Part shown: in pieces, positions 46,134-54,552 of the stretch
How positions within the stretch are numbered: the stretch's first letter is position 1
Layout: every line of letters starts with the position of its first letter
Source of the DNA: Halorussus amylolyticus
GTDB taxonomy: Archaea; Halobacteriota; Halobacteria; Halobacteriales; Haladaptataceae
Length of the DNA: 64,000 nucleotides
Direction: 5' to 3'
NCBI RefSeq assembly: GCF_004143485.2
Contig: NZ_RXOB02000022.1
Location: 124,001-188,000, forward strand
Notes under the pieces: model-generated
Seen by the model: only the letters and a program-made list of their open reading frames with translations
Databases searched by the model: none
Told to the model about the DNA's origin: nothing
Translations under genes and position numbers: made by a program

Positions 46134-46150
46134 TTTCACCTATCCTGAAA
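46134..46150. promoter_or_regulatory. Second operator-like dyad, upstream of the creatininase gene
   Basis: TTTCACCTATCCTGAAA has the same half-sites, spacing and TTTCACC start as TTTCACCATGGTTGAAA at 45216-45232. It ends about 20 bases before the TATA box of the next gene. Confidence 0.55.
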
Positions 46151-46168
46151 CGTCTCGCGATACTGAAC

Positions 46169-46174
46169 ATTTAT
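46169..46174 (+). promoter_or_regulatory. TATA box of the creatininase-family gene
   Basis: ATTTAT centred about 29 bases before ATG 46200. It supports that start over an ATG at 46173 that lies inside the box. Confidence 0.5.
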
Positions 46175-46199
46175 GCGGGTTCGGCCGCCTCACCCAACT

Positions 46200-47000
46200 A
46201 TGACACGTCTCGATGCGGGACCGGCGGCGCTCGCGACCAAGACGCGACTCGAAATCGACGAGGTCGCGAGTCAGTCGGGGTCCGTCCTCGTCGTTCCGGT
46301 CGGAAGCGTCGAACAGCACGGCCACCACCTCCCGGTCGCCACCGACACCCTGCTCGCCGACGCGGTGGCGAACCTCGGGGCCGAGCGAGTCGCCGACGAC
46401 CAGCCGACGCTCGTCGCGCCTCCGGTCTGGACCGGGTACTCGCCCCACCATCTCTCACTCGGCGGGACCATCACCGCCGACGCCGACCAGCTAATCGAAC
46501 TGCTCGAATCGGTCGCGGACTCGGCGGCCGAACTCGGCTTCGACGCCGTCCTGCTCGTGAACGGCCACGGCGGGAACGGCGCGGCCATCGACGTGGCGGT
46601 GAGCACCATCGGTGACGCCCACCCGGACCTCGAAGTCGCGGGCCTGACCTACTTCGAACTCGCGGCCCCGTTCGCCGACGAGATTCGCGACAGCGACACC
46701 GGGGGAATGGCCCACGGCGGCGAGTTCGAGACGTCGCTGCTGCTCCACCTTCACCCCGAACTCGTCGGCGAGGACGCCGACGCGGAGTATCTCGACGACC
46801 CGTACGACCGCGGGACGAAGGACCTCCTCGAAGGCGGTCCCGTGACCTCCTACACCGAGTTCGAGGAGTATTCGGAGTCGGGCGCAATCGGCGACCCCGA
46901 CCTCGCCAGCGCCGAGAAGGGCGAAGAACTGTTCGACCGAATCGGCGACGAACTCGCCGACGTGCTCCGGACGGTTCACGAGCAAGCCGTCGAGAAATAG
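46200..47000 (+). CDS. Creatininase-family amidohydrolase
   Basis: This 266-residue protein has the creatininase-family metal site: VPVGSVEQHGHHLPVATDT (Glu, His, Asp ligands, about residues 35-53), LVNGHGGNGAAI and the late glutamate in AHGGEFETSLLLHLHP. The family hydrolyses cyclic or formyl amides (creatinine, formamidopyrimidines, mycofactocin precursor), so the substrate is open. Its probable operator is shared with the IclR gene. It converges on nagZ with 14 bases between stops. Confidence 0.82.
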   Translation: MTRLDAGPAALATKTRLEIDEVASQSGSVLVVPVGSVEQHGHHLPVATDTLLADAVANLGAERVADDQPTLVAPPVWTGYSPHHLSLGGTITADADQLIELLESVADSAAELGFDAVLLVNGHGGNGAAIDVAVSTIGDAHPDLEVAGLTYFELAAPFADEIRDSDTGGMAHGGEFETSLLLHLHPELVGEDADAEYLDDPYDRGTKDLLEGGPVTSYTEFEEYSESGAIGDPDLASAEKGEELFDRIGDELADVLRTVHEQAVEK

Positions 47001-47014
47001 AGGGAGAGACGACC

Positions 47015-48649
47015 CTATTCGTCGGGTATCGTGACCGGAAGCCGTCCCTGTGCCTCGCGCTCGCCAGCGACGATTTCGGCCGCCACCGCGAGCGAAATCG
47101 GCGCGTCGTCGTAGGTCGTGAGGTACGTCGAGACCTCGGGAAACGCCGACAAATCGTAGGGGTTCCGAATCGCGACGACGACGAGGTTCGCGTCCGAGTT
47201 ACTGACCTGCGAGACGACCTCGGCCTGCGCGGAATTGGCCGCCGCGTTCCGCGTACAGACCACGACCGTCTCGTCGGCCCCCGGGTCGATTTCGAGCGAG
47301 TCGGCCGCGCTCGGCGCGGCCGACTCGCCATCGAGCGTCTGAACCTCGACCGCGGTCTCGCCCTCGCGGTCGGCCACGCACTCGCGCAGGCGCTCGACGA
47401 ACGCGCCCGCGTCGGCACCCGACTCCTCGACCTCCGACCCCGCGCCGCCGGGGAACTGGACGACGCGAATCTCCCCGTCACCGACGGGGAGATTCGCGTC
47501 TCTGTCGCGGACCAGCGTCACGCCCTGCTCGGCGATTCGGCGGGCGACTCGTTTGCTCTCGTCGTTCGCGTCGGCCCACGAATCGTAATCGGGCGACGAC
47601 TCGCCGATGTCGTACTCTCGCTTGGTTCGGAGAATCCGCCGGACCGACTCCTCGATTCGGCGCTCGGCGATGCGTCCGGACTCGACCGCCTCGACGACGG
47701 CGTCGATGGCGGCGCGCTGTGTTTCGGGCGTGTGCGAAACCATCACGAGGTCGCACCCCGCTTCGACCGCCTGCACTGCACCCTCCGGGGTACCCACGGT
47801 GTCCGCGATGGCGTTCATCTCCATGCAGTCGGTCGCAATGAGGCCGTCGTAGCCCAGGTCCTCGCGGAGCAGGCCGGTCAGGACCGACTTCGAGAGCGTG
47901 GCCGGGCGCTCGGCGTCGTCGGTGAACGCCGGAAACGCGACGTGGGTCGTCATTATCGCGCCGATATCTGCCTCGATTGCCGCCCGGAACGGCGCGAGTT
48001 CGACCCGGTCGAGGCGGTCGCGGTCGTGGTCGATGACCGGCAGGTCGAGGTGCGAGTCGGTGTCGGTGTCGCCGTGGCCCGGGAAATGCTTCCCGCACGC
48101 GACCACGTTCTCGGACTCGAACCCTTCGGCGGTCGCGGCCCCCAACTCGCTCACCAGTTCGGGGTCCTCGCCGAACGACCGAACGCCGATGACCGGGTTG
48201 TCGGGGTTGTTGTTCACGTCGAGGACCGGCGCGAGGTCCACGTTGACGCCGACGGCGCGGAGTTCGCGCGCCTTGGCCGCCCCGGCGCGCTCGGCGAGGT
48301 CCGGGTCGCGGGTCGCGCCGACGGTCATCCCGCCGGGGAGCCGACCCGCCCACGGAAGCCGCGAGACGATGCCGCCCTCCTCGTCGATGGACACGAGGAG
48401 CGGCGGGGCGTCGTTCTCGGCCGCGGTTCGCTGGAGCGACCGCGAGAGGTCGGCGACCTGTTCGGGGTTCTCGACGTTTCGCGCGAAGTAGATGACGCCG
48501 CCGACGCCGTCCGCGGCGAACTCGCGGACGGCGTCGTCGGGGGTCGTGCCCCGAAAGCCGACGACGAACAGTTGGGCGACTTTGGCTTTGAGGTCCCACT
48601 CCGCGACGTTCCGTTCTCCGTTTCCGGTATGCTGAAAAGCGTTGGACAT
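47015..48649 (-). CDS. nagZ: GH3 beta-N-acetylhexosaminidase (NagZ type)
   Basis: This 544-residue glycoside hydrolase family 3 enzyme has the NagZ hallmark GKHFPGHGDTDTDSHLDLPVI (about residues 180-200), containing the Asp-x-His dyad used as general acid/base. The TIM-barrel nucleophile Asp is in LIATDCMEMNAI. A second C-terminal alpha/beta domain (residues 370-540) is present, as in Bacillus NagZ. NagZ removes terminal GlcNAc (or MurNAc-linked sugars) from murein fragments. No signal peptide is seen, so it should act in the cytoplasm. It follows namZ by 21 bases in one operon. Confidence 0.88.
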   Translation of the reverse strand: MSNAFQHTGNGERNVAEWDLKAKVAQLFVVGFRGTTPDDAVREFAADGVGGVIYFARNVENPEQVADLSRSLQRTAAENDAPPLLVSIDEEGGIVSRLPWAGRLPGGMTVGATRDPDLAERAGAAKARELRAVGVNVDLAPVLDVNNNPDNPVIGVRSFGEDPELVSELGAATAEGFESENVVACGKHFPGHGDTDTDSHLDLPVIDHDRDRLDRVELAPFRAAIEADIGAIMTTHVAFPAFTDDAERPATLSKSVLTGLLREDLGYDGLIATDCMEMNAIADTVGTPEGAVQAVEAGCDLVMVSHTPETQRAAIDAVVEAVESGRIAERRIEESVRRILRTKREYDIGESSPDYDSWADANDESKRVARRIAEQGVTLVRDRDANLPVGDGEIRVVQFPGGAGSEVEESGADAGAFVERLRECVADREGETAVEVQTLDGESAAPSAADSLEIDPGADETVVVCTRNAAANSAQAEVVSQVSNSDANLVVVAIRNPYDLSAFPEVSTYLTTYDDAPISLAVAAEIVAGEREAQGRLPVTIPDE

Positions 48650-48670
48650 GGTTCAGTGGGGTACCGTCGT

Positions 48671-49837
48671 TCAGTAGAGCAGGTGTCGGTCGCGCGCGTC
48701 GAGGAACGACGTGCGCTCGTCGTCCCACCGGTCGATGATGCCGTCGGCGATTTCGACCGCGCCGTTCGAGGTGGCGGCCTCGTCGATTGTCTTCCGGAGG
48801 TAGGTGCCCCCCGCGAGTTTGTCGATGAAGTGGTCGCCGTCGTAGGCGACCCACTCGCAGTCGTCGTGGCGGTTGAACGCAGAGATGAGCATCGTCAGCC
48901 CCGTTCGAACCGGCTCGAAGCTCTCGCGGTCGAGGACGTGGACCTGCACGCCCTCGATGTCGTCTCGCTCGTGTTTCGAGAACATCGGTGTGAAGTACGC
49001 CGGACGGAACGCCACGCCCGACAGTCCCTCGTCGTTGAGCGAGTCGGCCCACGCTTCGGCGTCTATCCACGGCGCGCCCACCAGTTCGAACGGCTTCGTG
49101 GTCCCCCGGCCCTCCGAGAGGTTCGTCCCTTCGAAGAAGCACGTTCCGGGATACACCGTCGCGGTCCCGAGCGTCGGCATGTTCGGCGAGGGGTACACCC
49201 ACGGCAGGTCTGTGGCGTCGTACCACACGTCGCGGTCCCAACCGTCGAGTTCCACGACTTCGAGATTCGCGCCGATGTCGAACTCCTCGTTGAAGTACAC
49301 CGCGAGTTCGCCGACGGTCATTCCGTGGACGACCGGGAGTTCGTAGTTCCCGACGAACGAGGCGTGCGAATCCGGCACGCGATTCCCGGCGGGCGCGACC
49401 GGCGCGATGGGGTTCGGTCGGTCGAGGACCACCATGCGCTTTCCGGCCTCGGCCACGCCTTCGAGCGCGTACGCGAGGGTGTAGATGAGCGTGTAGAACC
49501 GACAGCCGATGTCTTGCATGTCGTAGACGACGGTGTCGAGGTCGGCTATCATCTCCGGCCGGAGGTGTTTCTCCTCGCCGTAGAGGCTCTTGACCGGCAG
49601 GCCGGTCTTCTCGTCGGTGCTGTCTTCGACTTCGACTCCGGCCTGCGCGCTCCCCCGAATCCCGTGTTCGGGGCCGAACAGTTTCCGAAGGTCGAACTCC
49701 GCGCGGTCGTGTAGCAGGTCGATAGTCGTCCGAAGCTCCGAGTCCACGCCCGACGGGTTCGTGATGAGACCGAGGCGCTCGCCCGAGAGGACGGACTCCT
49801 GTGATTCGAGAACCGATTCGATTCCAAGGCGAACCAT
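48671..49837 (-). CDS. namZ: DUF1343 / NamZ exo-beta-N-acetylmuramidase (GH171)
   Basis: This 388-residue protein has the DUF1343 blocks: GLITNPSGVDSELRTTIDLL, LRKLFGPEHGIRGSAQAG, YDMQDIGCRFYTLIYTLAYALE, VLDRPNPI, PSPNMPTLGTATVYPGTCFFEGTNLSEGRGTTKPFE and VHVLDRESFEPVRTGL. The family member NamZ of Bacillus subtilis (YbbC) releases MurNAc from the non-reducing end of murein chains. No export signal is visible, so imported oligomers are the likely substrate. It is the first gene of the operon with nagZ, the same pairing as ybbC-ybbD. Confidence 0.9.
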   Translation of the reverse strand: MVRLGIESVLESQESVLSGERLGLITNPSGVDSELRTTIDLLHDRAEFDLRKLFGPEHGIRGSAQAGVEVEDSTDEKTGLPVKSLYGEEKHLRPEMIADLDTVVYDMQDIGCRFYTLIYTLAYALEGVAEAGKRMVVLDRPNPIAPVAPAGNRVPDSHASFVGNYELPVVHGMTVGELAVYFNEEFDIGANLEVVELDGWDRDVWYDATDLPWVYPSPNMPTLGTATVYPGTCFFEGTNLSEGRGTTKPFELVGAPWIDAEAWADSLNDEGLSGVAFRPAYFTPMFSKHERDDIEGVQVHVLDRESFEPVRTGLTMLISAFNRHDDCEWVAYDGDHFIDKLAGGTYLRKTIDEAATSNGAVEIADGIIDRWDDERTSFLDARDRHLLY

Positions 49838-49862
49838 ACGCTCTCACATATCGTGTCGGGGA

Positions 49863-49869
49863 TATAAAT
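49863..49869 (-). promoter_or_regulatory. TATA box of the namZ-nagZ operon
   Basis: ATTTATA on the minus strand, centred about 29 bases upstream of the namZ ATG, giving a leaderless transcript. Confidence 0.6.
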
Positions 49870-50005
49870 GTAGGTGGACCGCTTGGGAGGGTTTGGATAC
49901 GGGCGACGAATCGGTTCCGTGAGCGTCTCTGCTTTCCGTTTGGTAGTGTTGGCTCCCCCGGAATTTTTTGGTTGGCTATTGTGGACCGCGGAATCCGGAC
50001 CCAAG

Positions 50006-50347
50006 AACAGCCAGAAAGCCCCGGCGGCGGTCGCCACCGGCGGACAAACCGCGTCCGCCGAGCCCTCGTTCGCTTCGCTCACGAGGAGGCCGCTCTGGCG
50101 GATATCTGCGGCTCTCCGCACCGTCGGACGAGTCCGACGAGCCTTCGTTCGCTTCGCTCACGAAGACACCGCCCGTCGCAGATAGAGCCGCCAGAGACGA
50201 CTGAACTGCACGCGAGCGCGCCGCCCCTTTCAGTCCCGTCCTGTTGGCTGTATCACCGAGTGTTTCCCGGCGGTTGTGTCATCGGCTGTTTCCCGTAGAA
50301 TGTGTCACCGGCCGATTCCGGCGGCCGTCGCACCGGCCGATTCGGGG
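50006..50347 (-). repeat. Structured repeat element, copy C
   Basis: Read on the minus strand, about four units of 25-26 nt (TGACACA-N5-CGGGAA type, between 50243 and 50345) are followed by GGGACTGAAAGGGGCGGCGCGCTCGCG. Next comes the stem GTCTCTGGCGG...TATCTGCG / CGCAGATATCCGCCAGAG, and the core ends with CCGGGGCTTTCTGGCTGTTC. It is almost identical to copy E over the core but inverted, and fills most of the gap between namZ and the LLM oxidoreductase gene. Confidence 0.75.
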
Positions 50348-50354
50348 TGAACGC

Positions 50355-51344
50355 TCAGAACTCCGGAATCACGTGGTCGGCGAAGGCGTCGATGGTGTCT
50401 CGCGGGTCGCCGACCTTGCTCACGACTAGCACGCGGGTCACGCCTGCGGCTTCGAGTTCCTCGACGTACTCCACGAACTCCGCGGGGTCGTCGGTGACGT
50501 TGTTCGCGTCGATGAGTTCCTCGTCGGAGATGGTCTCCAACTCCGCGTCGGCGGCCCGCTGGATGTCGCGGGGGTCGGGGTTGTCGAGTTCGGTGTCGTC
50601 GGGGGTGTGCTCGCCCGCGGCCCGGAGTTCGCCCGCGAGTTCGTCGGGGTCGCCGAAGTGGGCGCTCATCTGGTTCATCACCTCGGCGTCGGCCAGCGAG
50701 CGACCCGCGTCTTCGAGGCCCTGTTCGAACTTCGGCACGAGCAGATTCTCGATGTGGTCGGGCGAGGAGACGGTCGTGAGATTCCCGGCATACTTCCCCG
50801 CGCACTTGGCCGACTGGGGTCCCCACGCCGCCCAGTGAGTCGGGATGTCTTCCTTCGGCGGCGTGTAGAGTTTGATGGGGTCGTAGTCGTAGTAGTCGCC
50901 GTCGTAGCCGACGTACTCCTCGGACTCCCAGAGCGTCTCCATCACGTCGAGCGTCTCGATGAGCATCCCCGCGAGGGTGCCCCAGTCGGGCCACTCGCCG
51001 TCGTAGAAGTGCGCCTCGTTGAGCGCCTCGCCCGTCCCGACGCCGAGTTCGAACCGTCCTGGAAACATGTTGTCGAGCGTGGCGATAGCCTGCGCGAGGA
51101 CCGGCGGATGGTACCGAACCGTGGGGCAGGTCACGGCAGTCCCGACCGGCACGTCGGGCACCTCGGCCATCAGCGCGCCGAACCACGGGAGGATGTGGTG
51201 CGTGTAGGGCCGGTTGTCGAGCCACGGCAGGAAGTGGTCGCCTATCCAGACGCCCTCGAAGCCGGATTCGACCGCGTACTTCGCCAGTTCGATGTCCTCG
51301 CGCGGGGACCGAAAGCACCCCGCGACGTTGTAGTGAATCTCCAT
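50355..51344 (-). CDS. F420-dependent LLM-class oxidoreductase
   Basis: This 329-residue luciferase-like TIM barrel is of the F420-dependent glucose-6-phosphate dehydrogenase/TIGR03557 type. Segments include FEGVWIGDHFLPWLDN, VGTAVTCPTVRYHPPVLAQAIATLDNMFPGRFELGVGTGEALNE and LKLYTPP-like IKLYTPPKEDIPTHWAAWGPQSA. It would oxidise or reduce an organic substrate with coenzyme F420. The TATA box at 51368-51375 supports ATG 51344 (MEIHYNVAG). The substrate is unknown; a sugar is possible in this neighbourhood. Confidence 0.83.
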   Translation of the reverse strand: MEIHYNVAGCFRSPREDIELAKYAVESGFEGVWIGDHFLPWLDNRPYTHHILPWFGALMAEVPDVPVGTAVTCPTVRYHPPVLAQAIATLDNMFPGRFELGVGTGEALNEAHFYDGEWPDWGTLAGMLIETLDVMETLWESEEYVGYDGDYYDYDPIKLYTPPKEDIPTHWAAWGPQSAKCAGKYAGNLTTVSSPDHIENLLVPKFEQGLEDAGRSLADAEVMNQMSAHFGDPDELAGELRAAGEHTPDDTELDNPDPRDIQRAADAELETISDEELIDANNVTDDPAEFVEYVEELEAAGVTRVLVVSKVGDPRDTIDAFADHVIPEF

Positions 51345-51367
51345 ACGAACTGCGATTCGCGTCACTC

Positions 51368-51375
51368 CTATAAAC
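51368..51375 (-). promoter_or_regulatory. TATA box of the LLM oxidoreductase gene
   Basis: GGTTTATA on the minus strand about 27 bases before ATG 51344. Confidence 0.55.
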
Positions 51376-51410
51376 CTTCGCTACGCGACAGTCGGCCAAT
51401 CAATCGCGTG

Positions 51411-51670
51411 ACGGCCGGTGACGTGGCCGCCGGAAACGCTCGGTGACACAGACCATCGGAATCGGCCGGTGACGCAACCGACAGGGTGGGACTTCCGAAA
51501 GACACGTCTTTCGACTTCCCGCTCGTTCCTCGCGGGAATGAAAGGGGCCGCCCGGTCGCGTTTACGTGGTCGCCTCTGCGGGCGACTATTCTCGCGCGGG
51601 CGGTGCTGAGAGCGCGAGAATATCCCGCAGAGCGACCGCGACCGGGCGGGGGCTTTCTGGCTGTTCCTCA
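51411..51670 (+). repeat. Structured repeat element, copy B
   Basis: Three degenerate units (CGGTGACGTGG, CGGTGACACAGACC, CGGTGACGCAACC) precede the CGAAAGACACGTCTTTCG hairpin and TTCCCGC/GCGGGAA. The core has GAAAGGGGCCGCCCGGTCGCG, then the stem GGTCGCCTCTGCGGG...TATTCTCGCGC / GCGCGAGAATATCCCGCAGAG, and the right end GCGACCGGGCGGGGGCTTTC. This is the shortest and cleanest copy and fills the gap between two minus-strand genes. Confidence 0.75.
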
Positions 51671-51733
51671 CTTTGGTTCTTCAAAACCCGAAACAACCGT
51701 TAGAGACACCCAATCCACCGCAAAACCGAACTC

Positions 51734-52894
51734 CTAGCCGAACGTCTCCCCAAGCCACCCGACCTGCTCGTCGGTCAGCAGCGACTGATTGTAGACGTGG
51801 ACGTTCGAACACCGGTCCCGGACTGCGCCGACGACCGCTTGCCACTCGGTCTTCGACCCCACCACCTCGGGGTCCACGCAGACGCCAGCGTCGAGCGGGA
51901 GGTCCACCGCGGCATCGAGGTCCTCGACCCGTCGCCGCGCGACTTCGGGGTCGCCGACGTAGCAGAGCGCGGTCACGCGGTCGAGGTGGGGTTCGAGGCG
52001 ATTCAGTTCGACTCCTGCGGGCCACCCGTCGCCGGGGTCGTGGCCGAAGCCGTCGGCGACGTAGTAGTTCAGGGGCACGTCGTCGCTCGCCTCGGCGAGA
52101 CGGCTGACGAACGACTCGATGACCTCCGTCCGGAAGTCGAACAGGTCGTCTACGACCGGGTGCTCCTCGCGGAGCGCCGCGAGGTCCGCCGACTCGTTCG
52201 GGCCTTCGAGGACCGCCTTGCACTCCTCGCGGACGACCGCTTTCGCCCGGTCGAAATCGACAGGATGGTCGGCCGCGGCCGCGCGACACCCCGAGCAGAA
52301 ACACTGCGAGAGCAGGAGTTCCTGGTCGGTCCCGGTCACCGACTGATTCTTGTCGTGGCCGAACTCGCTCCCGTGACCGTGAAACGCGTTCGGGAAGCCG
52401 ACGGATTCGAGCTGAATCTCCTCGACGCCGCACTCGGCGAGCGACCCCGCGACCCCCGCGAAGTACGCCCGGACTTCGGGGTGGGACGGACACAGCGCGT
52501 GGTCGTGCGGACTTCCGAACGCGCTCTCGAATCGGTACTCGGGATTCTCGGCTCCCAGTCGGGAGTTGTGATTGCAGACGAGCCACGCGTTCACCGCGAC
52601 TCCGGCGTCCGCGGCCAGCGCCATCACGTCGCCGAGCGGGTCGTCGGAGCCGGCCACGTCGTTGACCGGCGGAGCGATGGGGGTGTCCGCGAACTGCTCG
52701 GGCGACGGTTCGAAGTAGCACCCGCCGGGGTGAGACTCGAACAGTCGCTCGTCGCGCCGGGGGTCGAGCGTGCGAATCGAGTGGTAGTGGCTCGCGACGT
52801 TCGCCGCTTCGACGCCTCGGGAGGCGAGGCGGTCGAACGACGCCGTCGAGCGGTCGCCGAGAAAACTCCAGGGATACGCCCACATGACAGCCAT
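51734..52894 (-). CDS. TIM-barrel hydrolase-like protein with CxCxxC motif
   Basis: This 386-residue protein begins MAVMWAYPWSFLGDRSTASF and reads like a (beta/alpha)8 glycosidase-type barrel: WLVCNHNSRLG, LCPSHPEVRAYFAGVAGSLAECGVEEIQLESVGFPNAFHGH and VTALCYVGDPEVARRR. A distinctive LSQCFCSGCRAAA (about residues 207-219) gives a CxCxxC cluster that could hold a metal. I do not recognise a named family. Location suggests carbohydrate hydrolysis, but the function is unassigned. It starts at ATG 52894, or ATG 52885. Confidence 0.65.
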   Translation of the reverse strand: MAVMWAYPWSFLGDRSTASFDRLASRGVEAANVASHYHSIRTLDPRRDERLFESHPGGCYFEPSPEQFADTPIAPPVNDVAGSDDPLGDVMALAADAGVAVNAWLVCNHNSRLGAENPEYRFESAFGSPHDHALCPSHPEVRAYFAGVAGSLAECGVEEIQLESVGFPNAFHGHGSEFGHDKNQSVTGTDQELLLSQCFCSGCRAAAADHPVDFDRAKAVVREECKAVLEGPNESADLAALREEHPVVDDLFDFRTEVIESFVSRLAEASDDVPLNYYVADGFGHDPGDGWPAGVELNRLEPHLDRVTALCYVGDPEVARRRVEDLDAAVDLPLDAGVCVDPEVVGSKTEWQAVVGAVRDRCSNVHVYNQSLLTDEQVGWLGETFG

Positions 52895-53037
52895 ATCCGT
52901 GTGTTCCGAAGCGACGATTAATAAGCTTTGTATCGGGGTGACGTTTTCGACGGGGTCGGTCGGGTCGAATATAGTGAAATCGCTATCGGAGTCGCATCGG
53001 AAATTGGGATTCAGATGACGTTAGGTGGCAGTGTAGC

Positions 53038-53350
53038 GAACCGCCAGAAAGCCCCGGCGCACTCGTTACGAATAGTAAGAGACGACACCAAGACCGGTTT
53101 GAAAGCCCCGGCGCGGTCACGCGAGCGCAGCGAGTGTGACCTCGTGGGAGCGAAGCTCCCACGGCGCTCGCGGTCGCTCAGCGACATATCCTCGCTCGCT
53201 TCGCTCGCTCGGATAGAGGTCACTGAGACGACCACGCACGCGCGAGCGCGCCGCCCCTTTCATTCCCACCCACGGTGGTTTGTCCCACTGGCTGTTTTTG
53301 ACTGTTTGTCTCACCGGCCGATTCCCGACTGCCGCGTCACCGGTCGCAGT
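53038..53350 (-). repeat. Structured repeat element, copy D
   Basis: On the minus strand, units such as CGGTGACGCGGCAGTCGGGAA and CGGTGAGACAAAC precede GAAAGGGGCGGCGCGCTCGCG. The stem has GGTCGTCTCAGTGAC...TATCC / GGATATGTCGCTGAGCGACC, with a different base composition from the other copies but the same layout. Two right ends (CGCGCCGGGGCTTTC and GCGCCGGGGCTTTC) lie about 60 bases apart. The gap 52895-53410 has no gene. Confidence 0.72.
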
Positions 53351-53380
53351 CCGACCAAAAATCGCAATTCGACGCGAGAA

Positions 53381-53387
53381 TTTATAA
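53381..53387 (+). promoter_or_regulatory. TATA box of the enolase-superfamily gene
   Basis: TTTATAA centred about 27 bases before ATG 53411, giving a leaderless transcript. Confidence 0.6.
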
Positions 53388-53410
53388 GGCGAGGCTCGGT
53401 CGGTGTGAGT

Positions 53411-54526
53411 ATGTCGGTCACGAATTTGGAAGCCATCCCCGTCAACGTGGACGTACAGCCACGCGACGAGGGACTCGGACTCGCACCGTACGTCAGCAAC
53501 CACGACGAAGTCTGGGACGTGACGCGAATGCTCGTCCGGGTCGATACCGACGACGGCGTCACCGGGTGGGGCGAGATGCTCGTCGGGATGAAGTCCGCCC
53601 GAGTGACGAAAGCGGTGATGGAGGACGTTATCGCGCCCGAACTCATCGGTCGCGACGTGTCCGAAATTCGGCCGTTCGTCGAGGAGTTCTACTACCCCTA
53701 CGCGAAGGTCCGGCCGTTCCTCGGCGCGGTCGAGACCGCGCTCTGGGACGCGCTCGGCCGGAAACTCGGCGCGCCCGTCCACGAACTCCTCGGCGGGAAG
53801 ACCCGCGACGAGATTCCCATCGCTCACTGCCTCGGTATCATGGGTCCCGAGGAGTCCAGGAAGTACGTCCGGCGCGCGTATGACGCCGGGTTCCGGACGC
53901 TCAAGACCAAAGCGGGCCACGACTGGCGGACCGACGTGGACCGGCTCGTCGCCATGCACGACGAGGTGGACGGCGACATGGAGTTCCGCATCGACCCGAA
54001 TCAGGGCTGGACGACCGAGGACGCGGTCCGGGTCGCGGCCCGACTCGAAGACGCGGGCGTCTACCTCCAGTACCTCGAACAGCCCGTTCGAATCGACTCG
54101 CCCGGCACGTACAAGCGACTCCGCCAGCGACTCCGGACCCCCATCGGGGTCAACGAGGACGCCTACTTCCCCTACAACCTCTACCACCTGATAAAGCAGG
54201 ACGCCATCGACGTGGGCGTGCTCGACCTCGTTCCCGCCGGAGGAATCATGCGAGTCCGCGAGCAGGCCGCGGTCGCGTCCGCGGCGGGCGTCTCGCTCTC
54301 GCACCACTGCGGCTTCGACCTCGGGGTCAAAACCGCGGCGGTGCTCCACACGGTCGCAGCCACCCCGGCCATCAATCTCGCGCCCGACAGCGTCTATTAC
54401 GGATGGGACGACTACCTCGTGAAGTCGCCGCCGGACGCCACTACCGGGTCGATTCGGGTTCCCGACGAACCGGGTCTCGGCGTCGAGGTGGACGAGGAGA
54501 AAGTCGAGGAGTATCGCGTCGATTAG
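53411..54526 (+). CDS. Enolase-superfamily (mandelate racemase/muconate lactonizing type) enzyme
   Basis: This 371-residue protein has an N-terminal capping domain (residues 1-125) and a barrel with the KxK base (TLKTKAGHDW), the metal ligands Asp in FRIDPNQGW, Glu in YLEQPV and the third acid in GVNEDAYFPY, plus SHHCGFD near the end. The family abstracts a proton alpha to a carboxylate; members include acid-sugar dehydratases, racemases and dipeptide epimerases. The third-ligand context (NED rather than DES) does not support a clear L-Ala-D/L-Glu epimerase call. Confidence 0.85.
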   Translation: MSVTNLEAIPVNVDVQPRDEGLGLAPYVSNHDEVWDVTRMLVRVDTDDGVTGWGEMLVGMKSARVTKAVMEDVIAPELIGRDVSEIRPFVEEFYYPYAKVRPFLGAVETALWDALGRKLGAPVHELLGGKTRDEIPIAHCLGIMGPEESRKYVRRAYDAGFRTLKTKAGHDWRTDVDRLVAMHDEVDGDMEFRIDPNQGWTTEDAVRVAARLEDAGVYLQYLEQPVRIDSPGTYKRLRQRLRTPIGVNEDAYFPYNLYHLIKQDAIDVGVLDLVPAGGIMRVREQAAVASAAGVSLSHHCGFDLGVKTAAVLHTVAATPAINLAPDSVYYGWDDYLVKSPPDATTGSIRVPDEPGLGVEVDEEKVEEYRVD

Positions 54527-54552
54527 CACCGACTCGGTCGGTCGGCTAATTC

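Noticed and set aside
47478-49847. 789-codon minus-strand open frame across nagZ and namZ
   Set aside because: Arg/Pro-rich composition with no family; it is the shadow of the two glycosidase genes in a GC-rich genome. The same applies to the long frames at 18557-20725, 53117-55153, 10359-12194 and 33008-34456.
50240-50347. CRISPR array
   Set aside because: Units are degenerate, directly abutting and have no unique spacers, and no cas genes are in the window.
53411-54526. L-Ala-D/L-Glu epimerase annotation for the enolase-superfamily gene
   Set aside because: It would suit the muropeptide idea, but the third metal-ligand context (GVNEDAY) and the SHHCGFD end are not the epimerase pattern, so only the superfamily is given.
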